A DNA stretch of 57,142 nt from Oscillatoria sp. FACHB-1407 (GCF_014697545.1 NZ_JACJSA010000031.1:1-57142), one strand, 5' to 3'. Positions 44,851-55,223 are shown, numbered from the stretch's first letter. The notes: generated by a model not told the origin, from the sequence alone. A program made the numbers and translations.

Positions 44851-45855
44851 ATGAACATCCAGATATCTGCTGCTTGGGAAAAAGTGCAAGGCATGATCAA
44901 TGGATTTATCGCCTTGCTACCCAACATGGTACTGGCATTGATCGTTTTTGCTATCTTCTTCATTGTTGCTGGAACCATTCGACGGCTGGTCAGACGCTTA
45001 ACCCGCGATCGCCGTCATGCTCGTAATTTGGGGCTAATTTTAGGACGGCTTGCCCAATGGACAACGATTCTGATTGGTTTGTTTATCTCGCTATCGATCG
45101 TTATCCCTACCCTGCGAGCCGGGGACTTGGTGCAACTCTTGGGAATTAGTGGAGTCGCAATCGGTTTTGCTTTCCGCGACATTCTGCAAAACTTCCTCGC
45201 TGGAATTCTAATTCTGCTCACTGAACCCTTTCAACTGGACGATCAAATTGTTTTCAAAGACTTTGAGGGAACGGTTGAAAACATTCAAACCCGCGCTACC
45301 ACCATTAGAACCTACGATGGTCGTCGGATTGTCATTCCCAATTCAGAGTTATTCACCAACTCGGTCACAGTTAATACTGCCTTTGAAAATCGCCGCCTAG
45401 AGTATGACGTGGGTATTGGATATGGCGATGACATCGACGAAGCCAAGCAATTGATCCTGGAAGCCATCCGCGAGACAGAAGGGGTATTACACGAACCTGC
45501 TCCCGATGCGCTTGTTATGGATCTAGCCGGAAGTACGGTTAATATTCGCGCTCGTTGGTGGGTAAAACCGCCGCGCCGCGCTGAAGTATTGGATTTGCAG
45601 GACGAGGTGTTAACCGCTATTAAGAAGAAACTGACTGCAAACGGCATCGATCTACCCTTCCCCACGCAGCAAATTCTCTTCCATGACCAGACTGAGGAAA
45701 CGGATGGCGATCGCGCTCGACAGCGAGAAGGATGGCCCGCAGGCAAGAAGGAAGTTCCTAAGCCCCGCAGTATCAGCAGTTCATTGCGAAAATTGGCAGA
45801 GATGCGGTCACAACGCGATCGTAATGGACATTCTCAGTCGGCAAATGACGTATGA
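44851..45855 (+). CDS. MscS-like mechanosensitive channel
   Basis: This encodes 334 residues. An N-terminal membrane pair leads to the pore helix region GISGVAIGFAFRDILQNFLA and the beta-domain start LTEPFQLDDQIVFKDFEGTV, followed by RTYDGRRIVIPNSELF, the MscS signature. The C-terminal cage domain is followed by a basic tail of about 50 residues. It releases solutes on hypo-osmotic shock. It overlaps the DUF2254 gene by four bases. Confidence 0.92.
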   Translation: MNIQISAAWEKVQGMINGFIALLPNMVLALIVFAIFFIVAGTIRRLVRRLTRDRRHARNLGLILGRLAQWTTILIGLFISLSIVIPTLRAGDLVQLLGISGVAIGFAFRDILQNFLAGILILLTEPFQLDDQIVFKDFEGTVENIQTRATTIRTYDGRRIVIPNSELFTNSVTVNTAFENRRLEYDVGIGYGDDIDEAKQLILEAIRETEGVLHEPAPDALVMDLAGSTVNIRARWWVKPPRRAEVLDLQDEVLTAIKKKLTANGIDLPFPTQQILFHDQTEETDGDRARQREGWPAGKKEVPKPRSISSSLRKLAEMRSQRDRNGHSQSANDV

Positions 45856-47174
45856 GAAACGTCAAACTGAGTAAACTTTGGGATTCACTGCGATCGAGCT
45901 ACTGGTTTTTACCCGGTTTAATGGCAGTCGCAGGGATGGCTCTGGCGTTTGGAATGCTGGCACTAGATCAGGCAGAAGCAATCAAGACCGGAGAACTCAG
46001 TTGGATCTATACAGGTGGTCCAGAAGGAGCAAGAGGATTGCTTTCTGCGGTTGCTAGTTCAATGGTGACGGTTGCCGCAACTGCTTTTTCCATCACGATT
46101 GTGGCTTTACAACTGGCTGCATCTAACTTTGGACCTCGGTTGCTGCGGAATTTTATGCAGGATACGGGCAATCAAATCGTATTGGGCACATTCATTGCTA
46201 CGTTTCTGTATTGCTTGCTGGTGCTGCGAACGATTCATGGAGAGGATTACAATCTCTTCGTACCCCAGCTTTCGGTCACAGTTGGTATTGGACTAGCGAT
46301 CGCCAGCATCGGGGTGCTGATCTACTTTATTCATCATGCGTCAACCATCATTCAAGCCTCTCATGTGATTGCAGGTGTAGCTGATGAACTGGATGACGCG
46401 ATCGATCGCCTATTTCCTGAAGAGATAGGACAGGCAGAGTCAGAGAAACACCCAGCGATCGCCACTATCCCTGAAGATTTCGATGTTCAAGCATGCTTTA
46501 TTCGATCGACTCACACAGGTTACTTGCAAGCCATTGATAATCAATTGCTATTAAAGCTTGCCTGTAAATACAATTTGCTGTTGCGCCTTACGACCAAGCC
46601 AGGAGATTTTATTGCAAAAGGCAATTGTTTGGTGCTGGCATATCCAGAAAAACAGGTCACTCCCAAAACGATCAAAGAAATTAATCAAGCTTTTTTACTG
46701 GGCAAAGAACGAACGGAGCAGCAAGATATTGAGTTTCCCATTAATCAATTAGTGGAAATTGCTTTGCGTGCGCTCTCTCCTGGAATTAACGATCCATTTA
46801 CAGCGATTCGGTGTATCGATCGCCTCAGTGCCGGATTGTCTCATTTGGCTGAACGCCAATTTCCATCTGCTTACCGCTACGACGATAACCATAAGTTACG
46901 AGTCATCGCTGAACCTATCGCGTTTGAACAACTTGTTGACACGGCATTTAATCAAACTCGCCACTATGGAAAATCGGACGTAGCGGTAACGCTGCGTTTA
47001 TTGAAAGCGATCGCTCAAATTGCTAGCCATACTCACCGCCCACGCCATCGACTCGCTTTAGAACAACAGGCTGAAATGATTTTACAAGGAAGCCGCGAGG
47101 GGTTGCCTCAACAACGAGATCAGCAAATGGTGGAAGACTCATATCGTCAAGTTGCAGCGACTTGGAGGACGTGA
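45852..47174 (+). CDS. DUF2254 membrane protein
   Basis: This encodes 440 residues. Four N-terminal membrane segments (for example FLPGLMAVAGMALAFGMLAL and VTVAATAFSITIVALQLA) with the LRNFMQDTGNQIVLGTFIA loop mark the DUF2254 family. The C-terminal cytoplasmic half contains the SPGINDPFTAIRCIDRL motif. Function unknown. Coupled start (ATGA) to the mechanosensitive channel, and TGATG overlap with the next gene, indicate one operon. Confidence 0.9.
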   Translation: MRNVKLSKLWDSLRSSYWFLPGLMAVAGMALAFGMLALDQAEAIKTGELSWIYTGGPEGARGLLSAVASSMVTVAATAFSITIVALQLAASNFGPRLLRNFMQDTGNQIVLGTFIATFLYCLLVLRTIHGEDYNLFVPQLSVTVGIGLAIASIGVLIYFIHHASTIIQASHVIAGVADELDDAIDRLFPEEIGQAESEKHPAIATIPEDFDVQACFIRSTHTGYLQAIDNQLLLKLACKYNLLLRLTTKPGDFIAKGNCLVLAYPEKQVTPKTIKEINQAFLLGKERTEQQDIEFPINQLVEIALRALSPGINDPFTAIRCIDRLSAGLSHLAERQFPSAYRYDDNHKLRVIAEPIAFEQLVDTAFNQTRHYGKSDVAVTLRLLKAIAQIASHTHRPRHRLALEQQAEMILQGSREGLPQQRDQQMVEDSYRQVAATWRT

Positions 47175-47428
47175 TGCAACACACAAATTGGAAAGGCTAT
47201 CGCATTGCGGCCTGGATTGGACAGGCTTTACTGGCGATCGCAATCATTCTGGCAATCGGTCAAGGAAAGTGGCAAAACGCCCTTGCGCTTACCCTCTTTC
47301 TCGTTGCATCCTTTAGCTTTGTCATTCGAGGTGATCGGTTACCTACCCTATTTGATTTTCTCTTTGTTCTAGCTGCGTTACTGAATACGGGTGGTTGGAG
47401 CCTCTGGGCATTGCAAGAGGCGAAATGA
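47174..47428 (+). CDS. Small three-span membrane protein
   Basis: This encodes 84 residues from ATG 47174, with GGAGG just upstream and overlap with the DUF2254 stop. Hydrophobic segments are AAWIGQALLAIAIILAIG, ALALTLFLVASFSFVI and LFDFLFVLAALLNTGGW, with ALQEAK at the end. It resembles small membrane domains at the N-terminus of some sensor proteins. The stop overlaps the start of the broken kinase gene (ATGA), suggesting translational coupling. Confidence 0.72.
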   Translation: MQHTNWKGYRIAAWIGQALLAIAIILAIGQGKWQNALALTLFLVASFSFVIRGDRLPTLFDFLFVLAALLNTGGWSLWALQEAK

Positions 47429-49044
47429 GAGCCTTGATGCGAGCACGCTTCGCGTGTGCCGAAGGCAACGCTGACTGGTCGCAAACGCCATTGGGTGCGG
47501 TAGAAACCTGGTCGCCTTCTCTGGTCATGATGGTTCGCTTTCTCCTGACGAATCGATTTCCCTTGATGTTGTGGTGGGGACCGGATTACATCCAGTTTGA
47601 TAACGATTCCTACTGTCCCATTTTGGGTACAAAGCATCCAAACTCGTTGGGGCAGGCAGGCAGCCAGTGCTGGACGGAAATTTGGCAGGTGATCAGTCCG
47701 TTGATCGATCGTCTCTTCCAGGGGGGAACGGCAACCTGGATGGAGGACATTCTGCTCGAAATCGATCGGCACGGCTTCGTTGAGGAAACTCACTTCACCT
47801 GCGATCGCCAACGCCCGCGCTTACGAAGAGGAACGTCAAAGAGCCGGAGCCCTGGCAGAACTCGATCGCGCCAAAACCGCTTTCTTCAGCAATGTCTCCC
47901 ATGAATTTCGCACCCCGCTCACCTTGATGCTGGGTCCTGCCACAGATGCGTTAAGCGATCGCTGGCAGGTAGAGGCGGTTACGAATGGGGCGATCGCCCT
48001 CAATATGATCCAACAACAGCTTCCCGATCTGGTGCTGACGGATGTGATGATGCCAGAGATGGATGGTTTCCAACTATTGAGTGCATTGCGGGCAAACCTC
48101 ATTACCCAAAGTATTCCGATTATTCTCCTCTCAGCACGAGCAGGCGAAGAAGCAACGGTGGAAGGACTGGAAGCGGGAGCCGATGATTACCTGATTAAAC
48201 CCTTCTCTGCTCGTGAACTCATCGTGCGGGTAGAAACACAACTGCAAATGTCTCGCCTTCGCCAGGAGCTATCCGCCAACCGTTTCAAGAATGAGTTTCT
48301 CATGCCCGTTACCCATGAACTGCAATCTCCCCTGGCAAGGATTCTCGGCCGGGCACGATTTCTCCAAACCAAATATCTTGAACCTGATGCAATGACCCGA
48401 GCACTTGCTACGATCGAGCGCAATGCCACGATTGAGGCAAACCTGATCAAGAATTTGCTGGACATGGCAAGCATTCTCTCTGGAAAGCTGCGCCTGAAGT
48501 CTCAAATTGTTGATCTGGCTTCTCTGGTTCGGAACGTAGTAACAACCTTTCGAGAAACGGCTGAGGCAAAGAATATTCAACTGATAAAAACGATATCTGA
48601 CCAGATGCCGAGCAATGTGGTTACCGATGGCGATCGCCTCAGACAAGTGATTGCTAACTTATTAGAAAAGGCCATCAAATTTACATCCGCAGGGGGAGGG
48701 GTTACGGTACAGCTACAAGTAATGGGAATGGGGAATGGGGAATGGGGAGTAGGGAAGCACCAAGCTACTCCTTACTCCCTAATCCCTAATCTCCTACCTA
48801 TGTTCAAATCAGGGTGAGCGATACGGGGATTGGCATTCGTCCTGATTTTCTGCCCTCTGTGTTTGATCGCTTCACCCAGGCAGAAGTGCCCAGTCGCCAT
48901 ACACCCGGAGGAGTTGGATTGGGGCTGGCGATCGCTCGTTACCCGGTTGAATTACACCACGGTACGATCGAAGTAGCCAGTGAGGGAGAAGGACAGGGCA
49001 CAACTTTGACTGTCCGTTTGCCGTTACGACTGGATAATTCGTAA
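47425..49044 (+). pseudogene. Decayed hybrid histidine kinase
   Basis: Three frames together make a reduced version of the downstream kinase. From ATG 47425 comes a PAS start (PLGAVETWSPSLVMMVRFLL, RFPLMLWWGPDYIQFDNDSY), broken at about 47797 just where GAF would begin. The second frame resumes with AIANARAYEEERQRAGALAE, HisKA (FFSNVSHEFRTPLTL), then jumps to mid-receiver (LPDLVLTDVMMPEMDGF), a second degenerate HisKA-like helix and the start of HATPase. A low-complexity insertion (48718-48797) shifts the frame. The last frame gives SDTGIGIRPDF to the end. Both breaks lie beside GCGATCGC octamers. Confidence 0.82.
48718..48797 (+). repeat. Low-complexity repeat inserted in ATPase loop
   Basis: Tandem GGGGAATGG / GGGAGTAGGGA units then complementary TACTCCCTAATCCC units interrupt the ATPase coding region between VTVQLQ and YVQIRVSDTG. 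The insertion breaks the reading frame. Confidence 0.8.
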
Positions 49045-49103
49045 CTCGAAATTGCTACTTCCCAATTCCGAATTACGAACTACGAATTCCAAATTGACTT
49101 GCC

Positions 49104-52100
49104 ATGCAACGCTCAAATCCTGAAACCGTCACCCTAAACGACATTTTGATTACGGAGGAGCTATCGCGACGTGCTCCTCGCTCCCCAAACTGGCAGGCGG
49201 AAGCCGAGGCAATGCGATCGCTGGCTCAGCAGATGGCGCGAGATTCACAAAGCCTGATGCAAACGCTGGCAGACACGGCACTGAAATTATGTGAGGCAGG
49301 AACAGCAGGCGTGAGTTTGCTGGAAACCACACCGGACGGAGAAGAAATCTTCCGCTGGGCTGTGTTAGCTGGAACCTTGGCGCACCACGTTGGAGAAACG
49401 ATACCCCGCAACTTTAGCCCCTGTGGCGTGTGTCTTGACCAGGGTTCTCCCGTTCTCTTCTCCCATCCTGAACGCTATTTCACCTCCTTTCAGGAAGCCA
49501 ATACCCCAATCGTCGAAGGGTTAGTGTTGCCTCTGATTGCCGACAACCATGTCTTTGGCACGATCTGGATCATGTCCCACGATGAGGGGCGGCAGTTTGA
49601 TGCAGAAGCTGTGCGAGTGATGACGAGTCTGGCAGACTTTACCACCGCCGCGTTGCTGTTGCAGCAGCGTCAAACCGCAGACGTGCTGGCTACCAATGCG
49701 GCGTTAGAGACAGAAACTGTAGAACGTCAACAGGTAGAAGATCAAACTCACGCTTTGATCGCCAATCTTCCGGGTGGAGCCGCGTTTGTGGTCGATCGCG
49801 ATTTGCGCTATTTGCTGGCGGAAGGAGAAGCACTGGCGATCGCCGGATTCAAATCGGACGATTTCGTTGGGCGCACAATTTTTGAAGCGTTGCCGCCCGA
49901 ATTAGCCACAAATTACGAACCGATGTACCGTAAAGCATTGGTGGGTGAGCCATTTGAGGATGAGCATCAATCACACGGTCACACTTACATCTCACGCGGA
50001 ACACCGCTTCGGGCTGAGAATGGAGAGATTTATGCAGTGCTGGTGGTTTCTTATGACATTAGCGAGCGCAAGCGCGTCGAAGACGAACGCAAACAAACTG
50101 AAGTAGCTCTGCGCGAATCGGAAGCCCGCTTGCAAGCGATCGCCAACCTTGTTCCCGATCTGCTGTGGGACAGTGAACCGGACGGCTCAACCAACTGGTA
50201 CAACCAGCGATGGATGGAATACACGGGGCAGACCTTCGAGCAGGCGATCGGGTGGGGTTGGATCGATGCCATTCACCCGGACGATCGGGAAGGGTCAGCG
50301 CGGCGTTACCGGGAAGTCGTCGAACAGGGGATGCCGCTGCAACAGGAACACCGCATTCGGCGGCATGATGGAGTCTATCGCTGGTTTGTCGTCAAGGCTT
50401 CGCCGCTCAAGGATGAGAGTGGCAAGGTGATCAAGATGTACGGTGCGGCGACCGATATTCATGAGCGACGGGTCGCCCTGGAAGCATTGCGCGAGTCGGA
50501 AGCCAGGTTTCGCACCCTGGCGGACACGGCACCTGCGCTGATCTGGCATAACGACGCGCAAGGTAACAATCTTTTTCTTAACCAATATTTCCTCGACTTC
50601 ACAGGTAAGAGTGTTGAAGAGATTCGCGGCGAGGGTTGGCATGAACTGGTTCATCCTGAGGATGCCGCCGCCTATATCGCCGATTATTTAGCGGCAGTGC
50701 GTGAGCAGCGATCGTGGCATAACCGCAACCGGATTCGGCGGCATGATGGGGTGTGGCGATGGCACGACAATTATGCCCAACCCCTCTTCGGTGGCGACGG
50801 CGTTTATCTGGGTCATGTGGGCGTGACGATTGATAATACGGATGCCATTGAAGCCGAAATCAACCTGCGCGAGTCAGAAGCCAAATATCGATCGCTGTTT
50901 GAGTCGATCGACGAAGGCTTCTGCATCATTGAGCGGGTGACGGTCGAGCCGTTGGATTTTCGTTATTTGGCAGCAAATTCGGCATTCGTGGCGCAATCGG
51001 GTATTCCAGATGTGGTTGGGAAAACCATTCGACAAGTCGTTCCCAGCGAACCGGAGGAATGGTTTGAGATTTATGACCACGTTCTCAGAACCCATGAGCC
51101 GATCAGATTCGAGCGCGAACTGGTTACTGTGGGGCGCGAGCTTGAACTCTACGCCTTTCCAGTCACCGATCATTCGGATAACCAGCTCGCAGTCATTTTC
51201 AAAGACATCACCGAGCGCAAGTGCCACGAAGCGAACCTTGCCTTTTTAGCCGAAATCAGTCAAGACCTGGTGCATCTGACGAACATCGACGAAACGATGG
51301 ACGCGATCGGCGCAAAAATCGGCGAGCACTTCAACGTCGCCCGCGTCATTTTCTCCGAAATCAGCGGAGATCAGCGGACGGGGTGCGTCAGCCACGAATG
51401 GCATCAGCCAGATTTGCCAGATATGAAAGGCACTTACGCGATCAAAGACTATTTCTCGCCTGAATTTGAACTGCTCCACTGCGCTGGCGAAATTGCCGTT
51501 GTCCACGATACTGCGACGGACGAGCGGGTTGACGGCGATCGCTATGCTGCGCTGGGCGTCGGCGCGTTTGTCGGCGTGCCACTCATTCGTCAGGACAAGT
51601 GGCGTTTCTATTTCAGTCTGCTTGATTCTAAACCGCATGACTGGCGCAACAACGAAATTGAGTTGCTGCGGGAACTGACGACTCGGATCTGGACGCGACT
51701 GGAACGCGCCCGTGCCGAAGTTGCCCTGCGGCAGTCGGAAGCCAAATATCGATCGCTGTTCGACTCGATTGACGAAGGCTTTGCGATCGCCGAAGTGATT
51801 TACGACTCGGCAGGACAACCCGTTGACCTGCTTTATCTCGAAGCCAATCCTGCGGCTTCGCGCCTGACGGGTGTTCCCGATTACACGGGTCGGAGGCTCA
51901 GCGAGTTTTCGCCTGATTTCAAGTCGTATTGGGTGGAACTCTACGATCGCGTAGCCAAAAGTGGCGTGAGCGAACGAACCGAACAATATGCTGCGCCACT
52001 CAATCGCTGGTATGACTTTTACGTTTTCCGCGTCGAAGCGGCAGAGCCTAGCGGAAGCTGCCAGGTTGCTGTGGTTTTTCAGGACATCACCGAACGCAAA

Positions 52101-55100
52101 CTGCACGAACGACAGCAGAAGTTTCTCTTACAACTCTCCGATGCACTGCGACCGATCGCAGACCCGATCGCCATTCAGGAGACTACCAGCCGCATGGCCG
52201 CCGAACATCTGGACATCGGTCGAGTTGCCTATTGCGAAATCCGTTACGAGCCGGACATCGTGGTGATCGTTGAGCATGATTGGCCGAGGCGAGGGATGCC
52301 CCTGATTGCAGCGGGACGATACCGAATGAGCGATTTTGGCAGCTTCCTGGCGGAGGAATTTGCCGCCGGTCGCCCTGCGATCGTCGCGGATGTCGCGACC
52401 GATCCCCGAATTCCACCAACCGATCGCGAAAACTGGAGTGTATTCGAAATAACAGCATCCTGCGGTCTTCCTGTGATCAAGGAAGGGCGATTTGTTGCCT
52501 ACCTCGTTGCTCAAGACAATCAGCCTCACGATTGGACGGATCGGGAAATCGAGCTTTTGCGCGAACTGTCGGAACGCACCTGGGCGGCAGTTGAACGTGC
52601 CCGCGCTGAAGCTGCTTTACGGGAAAGTGAACAACGCCTATCCGTCATCTTCGCGCAAGCAGCCGTCGGGTTGTCCGAAATTTCCCTCGATGGACACTTT
52701 GAGCAGGTGAATGATGCTCTTTGCCGCATGTTGGGGCGATCGCGTCAGGAACTCCTCGCAGCAACCGTCCCTCAAGTCACGCACCCCGAAGATATTTCCA
52801 AGAGCTTAGACGCTTTAGCGCAACTGCTGGAAACCGGAGAATCCATTTCCCTCGACAAACGGTATCTCCGTTCCGATGATACGGTTTTCTGGGCAAACAG
52901 CATTTTGACCCGTCTAGACGATGAACACGGGCAACCCCGTCATATTTTGGCGGTTACCGTTGACCTGAGCGATCGCAAACAGGCTGAAGCCAACCAGATG
53001 CAACTCATTCGAGAACAATCCGCCCGTGAAGAGGAACGCCAACGCGCCGAATCTCTGGCAGAACTCAATCGCGCCAAAACCGCCTTCTTCAGCAACGTCA
53101 GCCATGAGTTTCGCACACCCCTGACGCTATCTTTGGCTCCACTGCAAGATGCCTTGAGCGATCGCACCCACCCCCTCGATCCGGTTCATCGAGAACGGTT
53201 AGAACTGGTTCACCATAACAGCCTCCGCTTATTGAAATTGGTCAACACTCTGCTCGACTTCTCCCGCATTGAAGCCGGACGAATGGAAGCGGTGTATGAA
53301 CCGACGGATCTAGCTACATACACCGCAGAACTTGCCAGTGTATTCCGTTCGGCGATCGAACGAGCAGGTTTGCAGTTAGTTATCGATTGCCCACCGCTAC
53401 CTGAACCCGTTTTTGTAGATCGGGAGATGTGGGAGAAGATTGTTCTAAATCTACTCTCTAACGCCTTTAAGTTCACCTTCGAGGGCGAAATCAGAGTGGA
53501 GTTGAGAATGAAGAATAAAGAATGCAGAATGAAGACAAATCAAAATTCTGAATTCTCCATTCCCACTTCTCAATTCCCCTACGTTCAACTCACAATTAGC
53601 GACACCGGAGCCGGAATTGCTCCTGAACACCTGCCTCATTTGTTTGAGCGGTTCTATCAAGTCCGAGGCACCCAGGCACGGACTCATGAAGGATCAGGAA
53701 TCGGTCTTGCCCTGGTCAATGAACTCGTGCAATTACAGGGTGGCACGATTGAGGTCAGTAGCACCGTGGGAGAGGGTACTTACTTTACAGTCTCCCTTTT
53801 GCTGGGAACAGACCATCTACCGAGCGAACGTCTACGACGCGACGGAACCGGACACCTTCAAGATGAAGGCGCGCCGCGAAGCGGATCCGTTCCGGGTCGC
53901 CAACCCGTTCGCACCCTAGCCTCAACTGCAATGAGGGCTACCACTTATGTGGAAGAAGCTGAGCGATGGCTACCCGCAGAGGGGAATAGGGAATGGGGAA
54001 TGGGGAATGGAGAAGAGGTTTCTACCCCTCCTCCCTCCTCCCTCCTCCCTCCTCCCCCTTTGGCTCATGTGCTTGTAGTCGATGACAATGCCGACATGCG
54101 GGAGTATTTGACCCGTATCCTCAGTGAACATGTCCCGGTGGAAGCTGTCGCAGATGGAGCAACGGCTCTGGCAGTGGCGCAAGAACGAGTCCCCGATCTC
54201 ATCCTGAGCGATGTGATGATGCCTGGACTGGATGGGTTTGAATTGCTTGAGACGTTGCGAGCAGACCCACTCACCAGAGATATTCCCATCATTCTGCTCT
54301 CGGCTCGTGCCGGAGAAGAAGCGATCGTCGAAGGTCTGGAAGCCGGAGCCGATGATTACTTGATCAAACCCTTCTCCGCTCAAGAACTCGTCTCTCGTGT
54401 TACGGCTCACCTTCAAATGGCACAGCTACGTGGAGAAGCCCTTCAAGAAGCAAGAAGCACGCTTCGCAGTAGAGATGAATTCATCTCCGTCATTTCCCAT
54501 GAACTGAATACTCCTCTGGTATCCATTCTCGGCTGGACACGCATGTTGCGAAGTAGTCCATCCAACCCGGTGATGCTGAACAAAGCGTTAGACACGATCG
54601 AGCGTAACGCTACTCTGCAAGGCAAGCTGGTACAAGATCTTTTGGATCTCTCCCGTATCAGTGCAGGCAAACTTCATCTCAATCCTCAACCCATTGAACT
54701 CAAGCCTGTGATTGAAACCGCGATCGCAACAGTAGCTCAACCCGCAGCCGATAAAGGAATCAACTTAATTTGGCAAGACGCTGTTACAGAACCTATTGTC
54801 GTAAAGGGAGATAGCGATCGCCTTCAACAGGTCATCTGCAATCTCCTGACCAACGCCATCAAATTTACGCCAGAAGCCGGCAGTGTTAGGGTTGAACTGT
54901 CAGTAGAAGAAGGGGGGGTGAGAGAGTATGAGGGTGAGATCTCGCCAAATTCCTTGCTCTCCCACTCCCCTACTCTCCCCTATGCTCAAATCACCATCAC
55001 AGATACAGGCATTGGGATTGCGGCTAATTTTCTTCCCTATGTGTTTGAGCGATTCCGTCAAGCCCAAGGGGCACATTCAACAAAGGGACTGGGGTTAGGG

Positions 55101-55223
55101 TTGGCGATCGCCCATCACATTGTCGAACTCCACAACGGCACAATTCATGCTGACAGCGCAGGAGAAGGACGAGGAGCAACCTTTACAGTCAGATTACCGC
55201 TCTTACAGGACGGTGAGAGTTAA
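49104..55223 (+). CDS. Giant hybrid histidine kinase with two kinase cores
   Basis: This encodes 2039 residues, probably cytoplasmic. Domains in order: GAF (about 30-195); PAS (about 215-330, 340-460, 470-590); PAS (600-715); GAF (725-875); PAS (885-1000); GAF (1010-1165); PAS (1175-1300); HisKA (SNVSHEFRTPL, His1334); HATPase with SDTGAGI; receiver (HVLVVDDNADM, phospho-Asp1703 in ILSDVMMP); second HisKA (VISHELNTP, His1799); second HATPase (TDTGIGI, GLGLGLAIAHH). No bilin Cys is seen. The PAS-rich sensor suggests redox, ligand or gas input. It carries low-complexity insertions at about residues 1467-1492 and 1935-1959. Confidence 0.93.
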   Translation: MQRSNPETVTLNDILITEELSRRAPRSPNWQAEAEAMRSLAQQMARDSQSLMQTLADTALKLCEAGTAGVSLLETTPDGEEIFRWAVLAGTLAHHVGETIPRNFSPCGVCLDQGSPVLFSHPERYFTSFQEANTPIVEGLVLPLIADNHVFGTIWIMSHDEGRQFDAEAVRVMTSLADFTTAALLLQQRQTADVLATNAALETETVERQQVEDQTHALIANLPGGAAFVVDRDLRYLLAEGEALAIAGFKSDDFVGRTIFEALPPELATNYEPMYRKALVGEPFEDEHQSHGHTYISRGTPLRAENGEIYAVLVVSYDISERKRVEDERKQTEVALRESEARLQAIANLVPDLLWDSEPDGSTNWYNQRWMEYTGQTFEQAIGWGWIDAIHPDDREGSARRYREVVEQGMPLQQEHRIRRHDGVYRWFVVKASPLKDESGKVIKMYGAATDIHERRVALEALRESEARFRTLADTAPALIWHNDAQGNNLFLNQYFLDFTGKSVEEIRGEGWHELVHPEDAAAYIADYLAAVREQRSWHNRNRIRRHDGVWRWHDNYAQPLFGGDGVYLGHVGVTIDNTDAIEAEINLRESEAKYRSLFESIDEGFCIIERVTVEPLDFRYLAANSAFVAQSGIPDVVGKTIRQVVPSEPEEWFEIYDHVLRTHEPIRFERELVTVGRELELYAFPVTDHSDNQLAVIFKDITERKCHEANLAFLAEISQDLVHLTNIDETMDAIGAKIGEHFNVARVIFSEISGDQRTGCVSHEWHQPDLPDMKGTYAIKDYFSPEFELLHCAGEIAVVHDTATDERVDGDRYAALGVGAFVGVPLIRQDKWRFYFSLLDSKPHDWRNNEIELLRELTTRIWTRLERARAEVALRQSEAKYRSLFDSIDEGFAIAEVIYDSAGQPVDLLYLEANPAASRLTGVPDYTGRRLSEFSPDFKSYWVELYDRVAKSGVSERTEQYAAPLNRWYDFYVFRVEAAEPSGSCQVAVVFQDITERKLHERQQKFLLQLSDALRPIADPIAIQETTSRMAAEHLDIGRVAYCEIRYEPDIVVIVEHDWPRRGMPLIAAGRYRMSDFGSFLAEEFAAGRPAIVADVATDPRIPPTDRENWSVFEITASCGLPVIKEGRFVAYLVAQDNQPHDWTDREIELLRELSERTWAAVERARAEAALRESEQRLSVIFAQAAVGLSEISLDGHFEQVNDALCRMLGRSRQELLAATVPQVTHPEDISKSLDALAQLLETGESISLDKRYLRSDDTVFWANSILTRLDDEHGQPRHILAVTVDLSDRKQAEANQMQLIREQSAREEERQRAESLAELNRAKTAFFSNVSHEFRTPLTLSLAPLQDALSDRTHPLDPVHRERLELVHHNSLRLLKLVNTLLDFSRIEAGRMEAVYEPTDLATYTAELASVFRSAIERAGLQLVIDCPPLPEPVFVDREMWEKIVLNLLSNAFKFTFEGEIRVELRMKNKECRMKTNQNSEFSIPTSQFPYVQLTISDTGAGIAPEHLPHLFERFYQVRGTQARTHEGSGIGLALVNELVQLQGGTIEVSSTVGEGTYFTVSLLLGTDHLPSERLRRDGTGHLQDEGAPRSGSVPGRQPVRTLASTAMRATTYVEEAERWLPAEGNREWGMGNGEEVSTPPPSSLLPPPPLAHVLVVDDNADMREYLTRILSEHVPVEAVADGATALAVAQERVPDLILSDVMMPGLDGFELLETLRADPLTRDIPIILLSARAGEEAIVEGLEAGADDYLIKPFSAQELVSRVTAHLQMAQLRGEALQEARSTLRSRDEFISVISHELNTPLVSILGWTRMLRSSPSNPVMLNKALDTIERNATLQGKLVQDLLDLSRISAGKLHLNPQPIELKPVIETAIATVAQPAADKGINLIWQDAVTEPIVVKGDSDRLQQVICNLLTNAIKFTPEAGSVRVELSVEEGGVREYEGEISPNSLLSHSPTLPYAQITITDTGIGIAANFLPYVFERFRQAQGAHSTKGLGLGLAIAHHIVELHNGTIHADSAGEGRGATFTVRLPLLQDGES
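53503..53578 (+). repeat. Low-complexity repeat inserted in first ATPase domain
   Basis: GAATGAAGAATAAAGAATGC-type units followed by complementary TTCTGAATTC- and CCATTCCC-type units encode a stretch beginning RMKNKECRMKTNQNS. It lies between IRVEL and YVQLTISDTG, a surface hairpin loop. It is in frame. Confidence 0.8.
53983..54059 (+). repeat. Low-complexity repeat in linker before receiver
   Basis: GGGAATGGGGAATGG units followed by CCTCCCTCCT units, in frame between the first ATPase and the receiver domain (encodes REWGMGNGEE, then a Ser/Pro run). Same style as the repeats at 48718 and 53503. Confidence 0.8.
54905..54978 (+). repeat. Low-complexity repeat inserted in second ATPase domain
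   Basis: GGGTGAGAGAGTATGAGGG units then complementary CTCCCACTCCCCTACTCTCC units encode a segment between VRVELSVE and YAQITITDTG, the same loop as in the first ATPase and in the broken upstream kinase. In frame. Confidence 0.78.

Noticed and set aside
51246-52106. 286-codon minus-strand frame inside the giant kinase
   Set aside because: It is antisense to PAS and GAF domains with clear coding character on the plus strand.
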